A stretch of DNA of 64,000 nt, from NCBI GenBank assembly GCA_020726505.1, contig JAHLEZ010000028.1:1-64000 (forward strand). The letters run 5' to 3'. Both the position numbers and the translations under genes were made by a program. Source of the DNA: Leptodontidium sp. MPI-SDFR-AT-0119 (Eukaryota > Ascomycota > Leotiomycetes > Helotiales > Leptodontidiaceae). Below the pieces are notes generated by a model that was given only the letters and a program-made list of their open reading frames with translations, searched no databases and was not told the DNA's origin. Position 1 is the first letter of the stretch. The number at the start of each line of letters is the position of its first letter. Below, piece by piece: positions 45,995 through 58,586 of this stretch.

Positions 45995-46825
45995 ATGGCA
46001 TCCGACGAGTCGCTTCCAACCCTTAAGATCTTAATGATCGGGCCCTCTGGGGCAGGCAAATCAGCCTGTAAGTATTTGTTGCTTGCATGCAGGCATCAAC
46101 TCAACCCCGCCATGTACCTACCTTCCTGTCTGCCTGCTTGTCTGCTAACGATACCCAGTGCTCATACGGTACTGCGATGATCAGTTCGACAACGAGTCCT
46201 CGACTGCGACTATCGGTGTCGATTTCAAGGTACATCTCCCCCTTCCATCCTAAACCTTCTCCCGTCCCAAAAAAAACCCCCAAACAAGAGCCCAACCAGA
46301 AACACAGCCAGAAAACGCAGCAGTACCAACTTTAACTCTAACTAACATCAACACCAATAACAGATGAAAAAACTCTCCGTCCACAACACACCCTACCGCC
46401 TCAACCTCCTCGACACCGCAGGTCAAGAGCGCTTCCGCACCCTCTCAAACTCCTACTACCGCGGCGCGCACGGCGTGATCCTCGTCTACGACATCTCGAA
46501 CCGCGACAGCTTCCTCGCCATGGAGCGGTGGTTCGACGAGGTGGAGTCGAACGCGCAGCCCGGCGCGGTGACGTATCTCGTGGGCGCGAAGCTGGATCGA
46601 GAGTCGAGTCGGAGTGTGAGTAAGGAGGAAGGGGAACGGCTTGCGGGTGAGAGGGGTGCGATGGGTTGGTGTGAGGTTAGTAGTAAGACGAGGGAGAATG
46701 TGAGGAGGCCGTTTGTGGAGATTGTGGGGGAGATTGTGAAGAGGCCGGAGTTGTTGAGGAATAAGGGGAGGGGGACGGTTAGTGTTAATGCTGGGCAGGG
46801 GGAGGGTGGTGGTTGTGCTTGTTGA
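45995..46825 (+). CDS. Rab18-like small GTPase
   Basis: Three exons (45995-46067, 46159-46229, 46364-46825) encode 201 aa. TLKILMIGPSGAGKSALLIR is the P-loop, TATIGVDFK carries the switch I Thr, LLDTAGQERFRTLSNSYYRG is switch II, and the C-terminus GGGCAC is a double-cysteine prenylation site. The overall pattern is closest to Rab18 (ER and lipid-droplet trafficking). Oddly, the G4 base-recognition motif, normally NKxD, reads AKLD (LVGAKLDRE), so the key Asn is Ala, and G5 is SSKT. The P-loop also has Pro for Glu. GTP binding may be altered; this cannot be settled from sequence. Confidence 0.85.
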
Positions 46826-47040
46826 GGGGGGGCTGGTGTGGAAGAAGGAACAGGGAGGGAGAGGAGGCTTCATTATATTCTTTCAGGACTGGATATCATA
46901 TTTGCTATGGGGTGTGCATGGATAGGCAGACATGGAGTTTAGGTTTGCAAGACGAGGCATGGGCTTTGGAGAACATGATATGGTATGGCATGGCATGATA
47001 CCCTTTATACTATTACACACTAGAATGTACATTTTCACTT

Positions 47041-48336
47041 CTATTCCTTCGGTGTCAGGAATTCCACAACAGCTACAACGAACCTTAAGTCAGCATTTGC
47101 GCTTCCAAAGTCCACGCCATGAACAAAACCAACGAACACAAACCAGAAAGAAGAAAAGGAGAAGATGAGAGGAGAAGAGAAGAAGAGCAGAACGTACCTC
47201 GTCTAAATTCCTCAGGTTTCTCCGAAATAACCCAATGACCCGAATCCACATCCGCCAACCTAAACCTGGGGAAGAACTCCCCAATAGCAGGCAGCGCCTC
47301 ATCCGGCACGTATTTACTCTGCGTGCCTCTCACAAACAGCGCCGGGCCCTCAAACCGCACCTCTCCTGGGTTCTTGAACGGGAAATCCCCTAGATTACCT
47401 AGCGCTGAACCAAGGATGCGGAGCGGGATGCGGAATTTCTTCGTCTTTTCTTGAGGTGGTTGCCACATGTTTGAGAGGAGGAATTGGCGGATTGGGAGGG
47501 ACTGTTGAGGAAGTGTTAGTACTTGCTTGAAGGATTTAGGTGTGGGGGGCAGAAAGAAGTGTGCAGGAGGGAGGGAGATTTACTTTTTCATAATCCTTTA
47601 ATATCTGATCCGCCTCAACTTGTTTGGTAACCATCGACTCCTCAATCTTCTTCATGCCCTGTATGTACTGTGCGAAGCTGCTCATGAGAGCTACATCCAC
47701 AGGGGCATTATCCACGGATATGATATCGTGTATGAGTTCTGGCGAGCGGAGAGCGAGAGTCATGGCTGTTTTGGCGCCCCTGCTATCCATCAACATAGGC
47801 CCGACTTACAGAAGATGCCCGGGGAGACGTACATCGAATGCCCTATCAGCGTAGGTTCTTTCAACCCATGTTCTTCCATGAATCCTTCTACGTCGTTCGC
47901 CATAGAGAGGTAGTCATGGTTTGGATTATGTGGTGAGTCGCCATGGTTTCGCAGATCCTACACCACCCATCAGCCTGATACCCATCCAGCTTGACCAATC
48001 CTTAGAATCCAGACATACCACAGCATAAATCGGTCTTCCTAAATCCCTCGCCAGAGCTCTGCAATTGCAATTAGTATACCAGCTTCACTTACAAGAAAGT
48101 ACGGAAGTTTATAGTAGGGAGGCTCACTTACTAATGCTCCTATTGTTCTTCTTGGACCCGAACAGCCCATGCATAAAAATTATAGCCCGCGGAGCAGAGG
48201 AGGATGGTTTGGGGGGCGAATGAAGGTCGTATGCTAGTGTTAGAGGGGTGCTTTTTTGTGAGCTGTAGCTTCGACGGCATAGCAGAGTTGAAGGGCGAGT
48301 GAGAGGGGTGGACCGGAGGGATATTCGGGGTGGCAT
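47041..48336 (-). CDS. Mitochondrial alpha/beta hydrolase, ABHD11 / Imo32 family
   Basis: Six exons (48128-48336, 48019-48058, 47833-47957, 47584-47779, 47198-47501, 47041-47072) encode 301 aa. The N-terminus RPSTLLCRRSYSSQKS looks like a mitochondrial presequence with a cleavage region. Family blocks are FMHGLFGSKKNNRSISKALA, VDLRNHGDSPHN, the nucleophile GHSMGAK, SVDNAPVDVAL and the catalytic His in VDSGHWVISEKPEEF. ABHD11 protects the 2-oxoglutarate dehydrogenase complex in animals; the yeast relative is Imo32. The exon 1 donor (GTGAGC) and the GA-rich 3' end were set by phase. Confidence 0.88.
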
Positions 48337-49067
48337 TTTGGGAAGGATACTGCGAGGCGCAGTATGAACTTTCCTGTGGTGAGGAATGAACGCTGGGGCT
48401 TGGAGAGCTGTGAAGATTGCTGGAGAAATTGTCTCAGCCTCAATCGCAAGGCTTTAAGACCAGACGAGCTTTGCACGTGAAAAAGCGGGGTGATCATCAT
48501 ATTCCAGAGCTGAATTTTCTGGTTCTGAGTTGTTTTGGCTTCATTGTTTACTTTCTTATTGACATTATTAGACGAAATGTAACCTAGATTGAAACCCCTT
48601 CGTTGTCGAAATTGAATCTTCAAGCGGGATTTCAATTGGCTCGGGAACACAAACTTCAACTGTACTTCAGTTGGCAGATATCAAGTCTTGTACTTACATC
48701 CCACTTCTGCATACTGAAGCCAGTGGCGGGGATTTCCGTCAGTGTTACCGCCGAAGCCGTTAGATTTCATAGGATGTCGTTGCTCTCTTATCTGAGATCC
48801 GTGAGACTTCGGGTCTCGCTCTCTCTCCTATCTTATGTTCGGCCGAGATTGGAATTATCCAACCTCAACTTCAGCATTTCGCATCACGGCGGGTTACCAT
48901 TGTTGAGATGAACTTTTGTGTATCCGATTGTTGTAAATTGGCCTATTCGTTATCCAAGACCTGATATACTATTCCCAAGTTTATTGAAATACTTAGGAGA
49001 TCTCTCTGTCGTTGAGCTTAAATATTAAAAGATCTATTTCTCATAACTTTGCAGAGAGCAACTCATC
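48337..49067. promoter_or_regulatory. Divergent promoter of the ABHD11-like and second XanA-type genes
   Basis: A CGGCCG palindrome in the context TTCGGCCGAGA lies at 48840-48845, 223 bp before the dioxygenase ATG at 49068. It matches the sites in the first XanA-type promoter, for example GTCGGCCGAA. Nothing else recognisable is present, and the open frames are short. Confidence 0.4.
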
Positions 49068-50477
49068 ATGTCTCCTTCAAGAATCCTCGAAAGTAAGATG
49101 GTAGTTACGCCAATCGAGCATGGCGCAGACAAGAAGTGTACCATGGGGGCAACAATCACTGGACTTGACTTGAACGATATTTCCAATGAAGACTTGGCAG
49201 CTCTAAGAGAAGCCACACACAGATATCAGCTTGTCATGATCAAGGGTCAACATGATCTTGATCCTGTCAAGCATTGGGAGTTAGTCACAAGGCTGGACCC
49301 GGAAGCACCAAATGTCCATGGTCATGGAACTGTACAACAGTTCAAGAAAGTTGGTGGGCTGCTATCCGTAAGTGCTCCTCACGTCACCCACGGAAAATAT
49401 TATATTGACAAACATCTAGCAAAGGGACGTTCCCTGTATCCCGAGTGCTCCAAATATCAGACTTATCGGCAAAGGATACCAGGGTGACGATCACTATGGC
49501 ATCAAGGGCTTCACAGCCTACGGGCCCAGTAATGACTACCATCGATACCCACCCTCTGCAGAGTCCTTCGCTGCTGGAAACACTCAGTTCCAAAGATGGC
49601 ATATTGATGCCCCACTTTACGAACGCGAACCCCCGCACTTCACGGCCCTTCGCGCGGTCAAGTGTCCAGATCAAGGGGATATTCAAGTCAACTGGGATGA
49701 CGGCAGTGGACTGAGCATGACAGTCAAGCCTGGTCAAACAGCCTTCTTCAGTACCACTCAGCTGTACGATCTGTTGAGTCCTGAGGAGCAGATGTTGGCT
49801 GACAACAGCTGGGTGGAATATGCGCCTTTTCCTTACATGTGGATTGAGAAGTGTAAGGGTAGACCCAATGGCCTTGGTCTGGAGAATGAGGGGCTGGAAC
49901 ATAAGATCGAAGAGATGCCCGAGTGGGATCCAGCAAAGGTGAAGACTGTGAGTATCTCTTCACTGCCTGCCAACAGCTTTTACTGACTGCATTACCAAGT
50001 ACCCAATGGTCTGGGTAAACCCTCTTGGCCAAAAAGCCCTCCAAGTCCACGGCATCGCAGTACGAAAGATGTTCTTGAAACCCACGCCTACTAGCGAGGT
50101 TGAAGTTGTCGAAGATGTCACCAGGATCAGGAAACTGCTGCTCAGCTGGCAGGAGCGTATTCTTCGACCCGAGTATATCATGATGACTCCCGTGGAAAAT
50201 GGAGATGTCCAAATGTGGGACAACTGGAGCGTGTTCCACAGTGCGGTGGACTACCCAGAGAAGTATGGGTCTAGGAGTAAGTGAATCCATCATCTTCAAG
50301 TCTTGGAAATAATCACATTGCTAATTCCGTTCAAGCTATGCACCAAGCCAATCTGGGTGCCTCGGATAGCCCTGTGTAAGTGTTCATTTTATTAATCTAG
50401 TCATGTCTATGAATCTTTCCCCCTTGTACTAACTCACTTCTAGAGGACCTGTCCCAATCCCAGTCTCTGTATCTTGA
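49068..50477 (+). CDS. Second Fe(II)/2-oxoglutarate dioxygenase of the XanA/TauD type
   Basis: Five exons (49068-49367, 49420-49947, 50000-50276, 50336-50375, 50444-50477) encode 392 aa. MVVTPIEHGADKKCTMGATI parallels the start of the first XanA-type protein. The metal ligands are His161 and Asp163 (FQRWHIDAPLY) and His356 (NWSVFHSAVDYPEKYG), followed by a short tail ending VPIPVSVS. The two proteins share layout but differ throughout, e.g. WHFDAALY against WHIDAPLY, so they may use different substrates. It is convergent with a membrane-protein gene, with 78 bp between stops. Confidence 0.82.
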
Positions 50478-50555
50478 TTCCTGTACCTTCAAAACACATT
50501 TCAAATAGGCTTAATCCATATCCTCTCCGAAGAGACATCCATTCCTGACACTCAA

Positions 50556-52221
50556 TTATGTGAATCTTCGCCTCAATCTATGAGCAGCTGGAAGATCCTT
50601 CAGCCGGTCATCCTGCCATGTGGCCGCCCGCTCCATGTTCTCTTGTCCTCCACCGCGTCCCACAATCTGAGCTTCAGTATCTCTACGATTCAAGCCTGAT
50701 ATGATATCATCATCTTCGCCCTCAATATCTGGGTCTTGCTGCCTGTGGCCATTGCCTGAATCAGATAATTCTGTTCGTTGATGAGTTTCGCGATCGGTAT
50801 TTGACATGTTCTCCGAACGTGGTCGTTGAGTCTCATTCGTCGTATTTGATTCTTGTAGCTCTATCACAATAGCAGGCTGTTGAATTTGGTCTGCTCGCAA
50901 CTTTCTCTCATGCCCTATGTGGGCATTAGTATTTACAGGTTTAGGCCAACAACGGCGACAAGGAGCTAAGGCTTACTAAATGTTTCCTTGACAGCTTCGA
51001 ACAGAAATGAAACCCATATTAGCACCGCTGTCGTTTGACCATACCCCCAAGAATTGTCTTGAAACTCATCTATGCTGACGTGTTGTGCCCTGCGTTGGGC
51101 ATCGGCTAAAGATATGATCGCAGATACAACAAAATAAAAACTCCCCAGAAAACCAACGTTGATGGGCCAGATCATCCATTCCTTCCAATCGACGAAACTA
51201 GTGAAGCCTTTCGGTAATCGTTTCCAAAGTATAGAAATCAGAAGCAAGAGTAGACCCAATCCAACCCACATGCCAATCAACAAGCCTAAAAGTGTCATCG
51301 CAGTCGATGACCGTATCCTCTGTACATCTGGAGTAAAGTAGCTAGTTGTATTCAAAACTTGATTCTCGCCAGGGTATGTAGCCGAACTCATAACATTATA
51401 TTGCGAATGGCAAGCCTCTGCCAGTGTATGGTAATACGAGAGGTCTGCTTTCGGCGCAGTGGAGAACTTCACCCTTATGAGGATCCATGTAAGTATTTGG
51501 AAATACAGAAGTATAGTCGACAGTGAAAGCCATTCAAGAGCAAATGTGAAACCGAGAGCGTGCTCTAAGACCAACCCAGCCCCCAAATGCCCTGCTGTCA
51601 TCATCTGGAGGTATAACAGCTGGTCGAGAATTATGAACTCCGAAACAGATGGCGTTTGACAGTATAGGATCCATGCTGCAATATAGAGCGACAAAGAGTA
51701 GAATGAACTAGTCTGCACCACAGGCAAGAGGAGTTTTTCCAGTAAGGAAACTCTTCGCAGAATCGGTTGGAATGACCATTTCTTTGATATCCTTACAATC
51801 AATGGCAGCAGGGGTCCAAATAGAAAGGCCAATGCAACCTGGCAAAAGTAAGATATCATCACCTACACAGTTAGCTGTTGCCTCCAGAATTCGAGGGTTT
51901 TCTAAGCCCACTTACTCCTTGTCCAGCCATGTCCTAGTAAAACACTAGTGTGAGGATGGAGCTTTTTGAAGAGACTCGTGGGATCAGGCTACTCACCGGA
52001 TTTCCGGATCCCAAAGCGATAGAGCAGACACGATCACATGTGGCGACTAGCGCAGTGACGTTGATATTGTTGAGTTTGATGTCGTCAATAACTTCAGCAG
52101 CACTTGTCCCATCGCAAGAGACTGAAGAGTTGCTTCCCAGAGTGTCATTGCTCGCTGCTGCTCGTTGAGAGCCTTGCCATACTGAGCCAAGTCCGACAAG
52201 CAGATAAAGAAAGGTAGCCAA
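50556..52221 (-). CDS. Multi-span membrane protein of unknown function with signal peptide
   Basis: Four exons (51997-52221, an 18-nt exon 51916-51933, 50977-51862, 50556-50914) encode 495 aa. MATFLYLLVGLGSVWQGSQ is a signal peptide, and an exposed Ser/Asn-rich region with paired Cys (ATCDRVCSIALGSGNPDMAG) follows. About seven to eight hydrophobic spans come next (MISYFCQVALAFLFGPLLPL through QTTAVLIWVSFLFEAV), then a hydrophilic Gln/Glu/Arg-rich tail. I recognise the layout as common in fungal integral membrane proteins but not a named family. The micro-exon DMAGQG joins two phase-0 introns. Confidence 0.72.
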
Positions 52222-54199
52222 TTCGTGCAGGATATGTCCAGGTGGGTGACTTTAGAGGTCCTTCGAAAAGAGTCGCTAAACGACGTGTTGGGCTAATGAT
52301 TCTGGAGACGAAGCCGTTGGTAATGTGTGCATTTGTGTTAGGCTCACTGCGGCTGACGATTATGGACGATAACGGTGTTGGATTGGCACTTTTTTTTGTG
52401 AGGCTGAGACATTCGTCCAGTTGTGATTTGACCTGGCATTGTCACATGAGGCTGCAGGATGGAAACCACCTTGAAATCCTACGCCACCTAGGGGGTAGGT
52501 ATAAAGCGAGCGAATATTGTGTGCGGCTAGAAGAATGAATGTTTAAGCTTCCAAGGAGATAATTTCTAGGAATGCGGTTCATCAAGACTAGAATTCCCAT
52601 CGGAAGTGACCTTTTGGTATAGGTTCTTAGGCAAGGCTGTGGGATTCCTCGCTTATTATCGCTATCATTGTTGACGATGAACCTGAACGGGAACTAGTCT
52701 TGTGTTTTTGATACATGGCTGCGCACTTTTTGCTTCCTAAATAAAGCCTACACTGTACAACAATAGCCATGGAAGTCAATTTTCTGTTGTTACTGTAGGA
52801 CGGCTGTGAAAAATCCGAAGTATTCAAGGCTGACTACAAGTTTACCAGACTTGCCCTGGCTTCAAGTTGATCCCATTTGTAGTAGATAATACACAATTGT
52901 TGATTTAGTTTTACTACTGCTAGTTAAATATTTTCTACTGACATTCATGAAGCGTGTGATGCTGCTCTCCCATCATAGGTATTCGTCTGTTAGTTGAGGC
53001 GTGTCGATTGACGATAAAAGAGTCCATAAATCCTGGCTGCACGCCGCAACTGGGATACATGTCGCCGTCAAAAGCGCAACTTTTGAATGAACTGGAAGAC
53101 TAGATCGAAATTACTCACTATGTATAATGTCTGACGTGGAGGAAGTAGGTTTAGACGATATTCCTTACCGCATCTCCGTCGCGCCATTAGTCCCTCATTG
53201 GGCCGATCCATATTTGCTCACGTAATATCTTCGAGAGAAATACATCGATCATTATTTTCAAACGAAAATTATTATATCAGTCCCCTTAATAATCATTATT
53301 CTAACTTGGATATGGAGAGCCACAAGTGAGGGCGGTGGCATACCAGTGCACGAATTCGATCTACATTCACAATTTAAGTGATAGTAAATTTCTAACAGTT
53401 CATTCAGGCCAATAGGTCGGAAGGACAAATGCGCAGAAACCCGAAAGCCAAGAATGAAAGTCAAACAGGGAAGAGGGTCATGATGGTCATGTTAAATGAC
53501 GAACAAGAGTTTCTTAATCTCGCTTGATGTGTTTCTTTAACTCCGTTTCGTCATCACGAGGGAAGTTGTAGGTGAATACGCAAGATGGGATGAACTAAGA
53601 ATCCGAATACTGAAGATCTTAACTTAATAACTTACTTTTGACACAACTGGCTTGGTAAAGAAGCAACTGAGAACATGGAACTTGCCATACAGAACTTAGT
53701 GGCACAGCCTTTATGCCCTGCTCATCGGAAGGTCGCGAACATACGAAACCCAAATGCCTCAAATGCTTGGATTGTTTTGTTCGATTGCGCAGCTTTTTCT
53801 AATACGACACAACTCGTGACACATTGAACTCTACCTCAATATGTTCTTCATGAATGAGAATGCGATGAAGTGTCCGAACTTAGTAACCCCTTCTCCGTAA
53901 AAGCAATACGGCATACGAGAATAAAGCTTCAAACTGAGTTTTCCCCGCCATTGGGCCACCGTGAAGATGCCATACGTATTGAACTCAGTCCATCCGAGCT
54001 CTCCGATTCTACAATTAAATTTGCTCTGCTTGGGACAATCAATTACTCACGCGTTGTCCTGAGCTTTTCGGATTGATATCATTTGATAAGCTTACTTTCA
54101 TGTATAAGTGCAAGCTATCCGCTCTCTTTCTTCTCACAACCATCCCCAAAAGCTCGATTTCATTCTTTCAGCACGTCCACCACCTTTTGTATTATCAAA
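52222..54199. other. Long intergenic region without a supported gene
   Basis: Nearly 2 kb of mixed, moderately AT-rich sequence with only short frames on either strand. No tandem repeats, terminal repeats or coding motifs were seen. The last 150 bp are the CT-rich leader of the small secreted protein gene. Confidence 0.45.
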
Positions 54200-54928
54200 A
54201 TGAAGCCGTCCACATTCTTTGCTCTACTTTCTGCCTTGGCACCTGGAGTTCTATCTGAATTCTTAGAGCTTGAAGTTAACTTCGTTCCAACCTTGGACAT
54301 CTCAATCCTCGACCAGCCCTGTGTAGGGAAGTTCATGGACCCAAAAGTTCCAACATTTGTCTATTATGATGAACTCGAGAAGCGTCAAACTGAACCAGAT
54401 CCAGACCGCAACGTTACTCTTCAGGACGACCTTGTTTTTGTCCTCCAGTGTGTCAATGCCGGCTTCAGGGAACCTTGTACCGTATTTGGTGCTCCTCCTG
54501 GAGCATGCGGTAAGTCCAACATCTCCACGCCTTGAACGTGCCTTGAGGCAGACCTGGCTTTGATTATGGAGGCTGATAGATATGGATACAGTCTCCTACT
54601 TCGACTTCCAATCAGGGAATGACACCTCGATTTCGCGTACCTACAATGACGCTGTCAGCTCTATCTCCACGAACACTGGCGGGAAATGTCAATTTTACAA
54701 GTCAGTGATTTTCCTCTCTTTTGATATTTGAATTTGAATATTTCAGTAAAAAGCGCAGTCTTGGTATTTTCAAGTGAAGTACTGACCATGTAAAGGTACT
54801 TGGGTTGTAACAACAAAGGAGATGACAGGGGTCTCACTGTTGATTATAACTACAACCTTGCCGTTGCTCCTGATGGAGATGACCGAGTTCCCGAATATGA
54901 GAACCAGATCACATCTTGGAGATGCTAG
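54200..54928 (+). CDS. Small secreted Cys-containing protein with a putative Kex2 site
   Basis: Exons 54200-54509, 54592-54700 and 54796-54928 encode 183 aa. The signal peptide is MKPSTFFALLSALAPGVLS. A dibasic site LEKR-QTEPDPD at about residue 70 suggests Kex2 processing of a propeptide. The mature part has paired cysteines (LQCVNAGFREPC, GAPPGACV, GGKCQFYKYLGCNNKGDD) and ends NQITSWRC. I cannot name the family; the size, secretion and cysteines would fit an effector-like or antimicrobial role, which is not shown. A near copy of the last exon follows at 54968-55094 and could be used instead. Confidence 0.75.
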
Positions 54929-54967
54929 GTTGCCTTCGAAGGACCCTGCTAATGCCGTGTGACAAAG

Positions 54968-55094
54968 GTATCTTGGGTGCAACAACAAGGGAGATGACCG
55001 AGGCGTCACTCAGTCATACGAATATGACTTGGCCGTTGCTTCTGCTCACTGCGGCGGGGATTACGACAACCAAATTACGTCTTGGAGATGCTGA
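54968..55094 (+). CDS. Duplicated alternative last exon of the small secreted protein
   Basis: Preceded by a matching acceptor (acaaag before GTATC, like taaag before GTACT), this exon reads YLGCNNKGDDRGVTQSYEYD, then LAVASAHCGGDYDN and QITSWRC with its own stop. It is in the right phase to join the donor at 54700, which would give 181 aa. It adds one cysteine (AHC) absent from the first copy. The unit is displaced by 172 bp. It may be a mutually exclusive exon or an unused duplicate. Confidence 0.6.
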
Positions 55095-55315
55095 AGGAGT
55101 TTGCAGACTTTTCAGGGCGGGGGCTGGTGGGGGAGGGGGGTGGAAGATATCGGAATGTTTGAATGGGGTTGTTTCCTTTCTCTTCTCTCATTAGTTGGAC
55201 AAAAGTCGGGAGATGCTGAAGAGGTTTACATATTTCTTTTGGCTGGAGGATGTGGGAATAATTGGATGGGTTCATTTTCTTTCTGTGCCCCCATTAATTA
55301 GGCAAAAATCGGGAG
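55084..55315. repeat. Diverged tandem duplication downstream of the secreted-protein gene
   Basis: Two units of about 110-120 bp each begin gagatgctgaag (near 55086 and 55208) and end in related sequence, tcattagttggacaaaagtcgg and ttaattaggcaaaaatcggg. Between them the copies are well diverged. The same opening (gagatgct) is also the end of both terminal exons, so several rounds of local duplication seem to have occurred. Confidence 0.5.
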
Positions 55316-55873
55316 CTCTCCTGTACAATTCAAATTGGAATTTAAGGCTTCACAATTTTCTTTTCGCCCTGATATCATCTACCATAGTATATTTCGTGAT
55401 GCGAATCACAATACGATGATTATCTGACTTGTTTTGGCTCAGGATAGCTCATGACAGGGTTTTTGGGCAGCTCGCTTATGAGAGATGTCTTTGTTTACAT
55501 CCAATCCTGCAGCTAAATGAAGGTGGTAACTCCGACATCAGAATTACAAATTTTAATCTAGTAGTAAAATGAAAACTCCGTCTAGACTGTAAATGAATGA
55601 CTTTCACTCTTTTCGATAGAAGGAAAGGGCTTCGGAGCAGTGCGGTTCTTTAATCGCAGTGTATCTCGATCAAGCCATGCTCAGATCTTTCGGTCGCTGG
55701 AGACGTTTCACGTGTGCGATGCACAACTTGATATCCGAAAATTTGAAAAATTTCAATGGCTTCTCTCAATGATGATCGTCGAGGCATTGGTCTTTAACAT
55801 TTCTTGCAAATTCTTCACCTGCGTTTTTCGCATTCCACTCCTTCAAACCCTTATCCTTTATATCGACACTACC
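55316..55873. other. Intergenic, 3' sides of convergent genes
   Basis: No gene is supported between the duplicated exon block and the acetylxylan esterase stop. Confidence 0.45.
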
Positions 55874-56816
55874 CTATCCCAACTTTGACTTGACAAAGTT
55901 GTAAGCCGCAGTCCCATACTCAGCACCATACCCAGAATGAGTCGCCGCATCACTTCCATTGCAGCAATACGGATCCGCAGCATCGCAGTACGATTGGATT
56001 TTGGCAGCGCTAGGACAACTGAATCCTGCTGGGCGAGCATCAAACTGTTTCCTTGTCAATAATTTCACCTATCCTTGATTGGGATTTCTTACACCACCGG
56101 CTTTACAAGTTCCAACATTATATGGAAGACCTGTGTGATACATGGGATCGCCCATGAAAATGGCAGCCTTTATATTATTGACAGCAGCCGCACTGAATCG
56201 TACAGCAGTGTTCGTGATACCTTGATTCGGATCACCGCCTCCACAAAGAGAGACGTCGAAGATCTCGGAACCCTGGTACAGTTAGCTCGAGAATTTCGAG
56301 TTACTTTGGAGTGTCTATTACGTACTTGGGAGTATCCAACAAGCACAATCTTTGTACTAGGACATGATGCTGCGTAGTTGTTCACAGCTGTGGCTGCTGC
56401 ATTCACACCTGCGGTCACAGACTGTGAGTAACTGGCTCCTCCACATGATGCTTGGCCGCCGCAGGCAGGATAACTGATAGCTTCAGCTGTTGAACCAGCA
56501 TAGCCTGCTAGGATCTTGTTGACGACCGTGCTTGATGATCCATAGCCCTTTGGAGTACCTCAGAGTCAGTGTCGTCATCTTAAGAAGGCCTTAGAACAAT
56601 CAAGCCGGTTGAGGACATATATGGGGAGAAAGGGGAGTGGGAAGTGTTCCATCCAATATCACGAAATGGACGAGAAAGAAATTCGAGGATACTCACTGGT
56701 GAAGCTGTAGTCTCACGCGCACCAAAAACATGGACACCAGGGCAAGCAGCTCGTTCTTGGAGAGGACTAGCGATGGCACCTGCAGCAAGTGCTGTAGCAG
56801 CGAATGTAAATTTCAT
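55874..56816 (-). CDS. Acetylxylan esterase / cutinase-fold esterase (CE5), secreted
   Basis: Four exons (56697-56816, 56326-56547, 56093-56272, 55874-56044) encode 230 aa. The signal peptide MKFTFAATALAAGAIASPLQ is followed by CPGVHVFGARETTASPGYGS. The nucleophile is in LVGYSQGSEIF (Ser), the acid in CDAADPYCC (Asp) and the His in AATHSGYG; ten or so cysteines fit the CE5 disulphide pattern. It removes acetyl groups from xylan outside the cell. There is no cellulose-binding module. It is divergent from a GH11 xylanase, a functional pairing (xylan backbone and acetyl groups). Confidence 0.92.
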
Positions 56817-57796
56817 CTTGCGTGGGAAATATCTGCAGTTGGCTGGGCGGAATGTTCAAGTGTTGACGAGTACTGAGACTACCAGAGGGAAAACAGTTTA
56901 GGAATTGGATGAGATATATATTCACATCACTTACAGTGACCTGCTCCTGTAGCTGGCTGGGGCATGGATGGCGATCTTGTTGTGGGCGGACAGGTTAGCC
57001 GAGATTTGAGGGGTACAAGTAACTGACCGTGATGATCAACAATATTCTTCTAGTCAAATGATCTAAATGATTCATCCAAATTACAATTACCCGGCATGAT
57101 TTTCCTTAGTTTTGGTGTGCATAGCTATGATCAAGGTTGAATAACAGCTATTCTGCATCGGCACTAGTGACGACTGCTTTCAACAATTACTACCGAGTCC
57201 GGAACTAGCAACGGCAGACTTTCAAACAAGCATTTCTCCCATTTGCCCCATTCTCGGCATGATCTATAGTGATGCGGAGCAAGGCTCCCCTTTGGGTTCT
57301 AGAGCACTTCAACTGTCCAATGTGAGTACTCGCAAGATCTTTGATGTCGCACCTTCAACCCTTGCAAAAGGCTAGGTAGAAACCCTCATAACGACGCTAG
57401 CACTAGGCGCTATAATTTCTATGCTAAAGCTGTACCCCACAGTCCCCGCAAAGCCAAACTTTCATTTAGCCTAAGTGCCAAGGAAATCCACCTACCATGT
57501 TGTGTTATCCGCTGCTCCAGCTCCTTTCTATGTTCGCTTGATGCAAGAAGTACTGCTTGTGAAGAAGTTGGAAATGCCGGCCGGCCGAAGATGACGAATA
57601 TCGCATGAAAGGAGAAGATTAGCTTCTTTCGACTCCTCAAAATGATTAAAAAGAGGATAGATTTAGCCGGTCTTGAGGGAATGTGGCAGTGATGGAAAAT
57701 GTTAAAATCTTGGCTCAGCCGTTTTGGGCACATCACTCGTGGTCAGAATACCAATCTCGCTTCACATCTTATCCTCCACAAACAGATCTTCTCATT
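56817..57796. promoter_or_regulatory. Shared divergent promoter of the CE5 esterase and GH11 xylanase
   Basis: A 980-bp region lies between the two start codons. TTTAGCC, the complement of GGCTAAA, the XlnR/XLR-1/Xyr1 core, is at 57465-57471 and 57662-57668; the second lies 129 bp before the xylanase ATG. A CGGCCG lies at 57582-57587 in a GCCGGCCGGCCG run. XlnR control is inferred from the motif. Confidence 0.5.
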
Positions 57797-58586
<790 letters not shown>

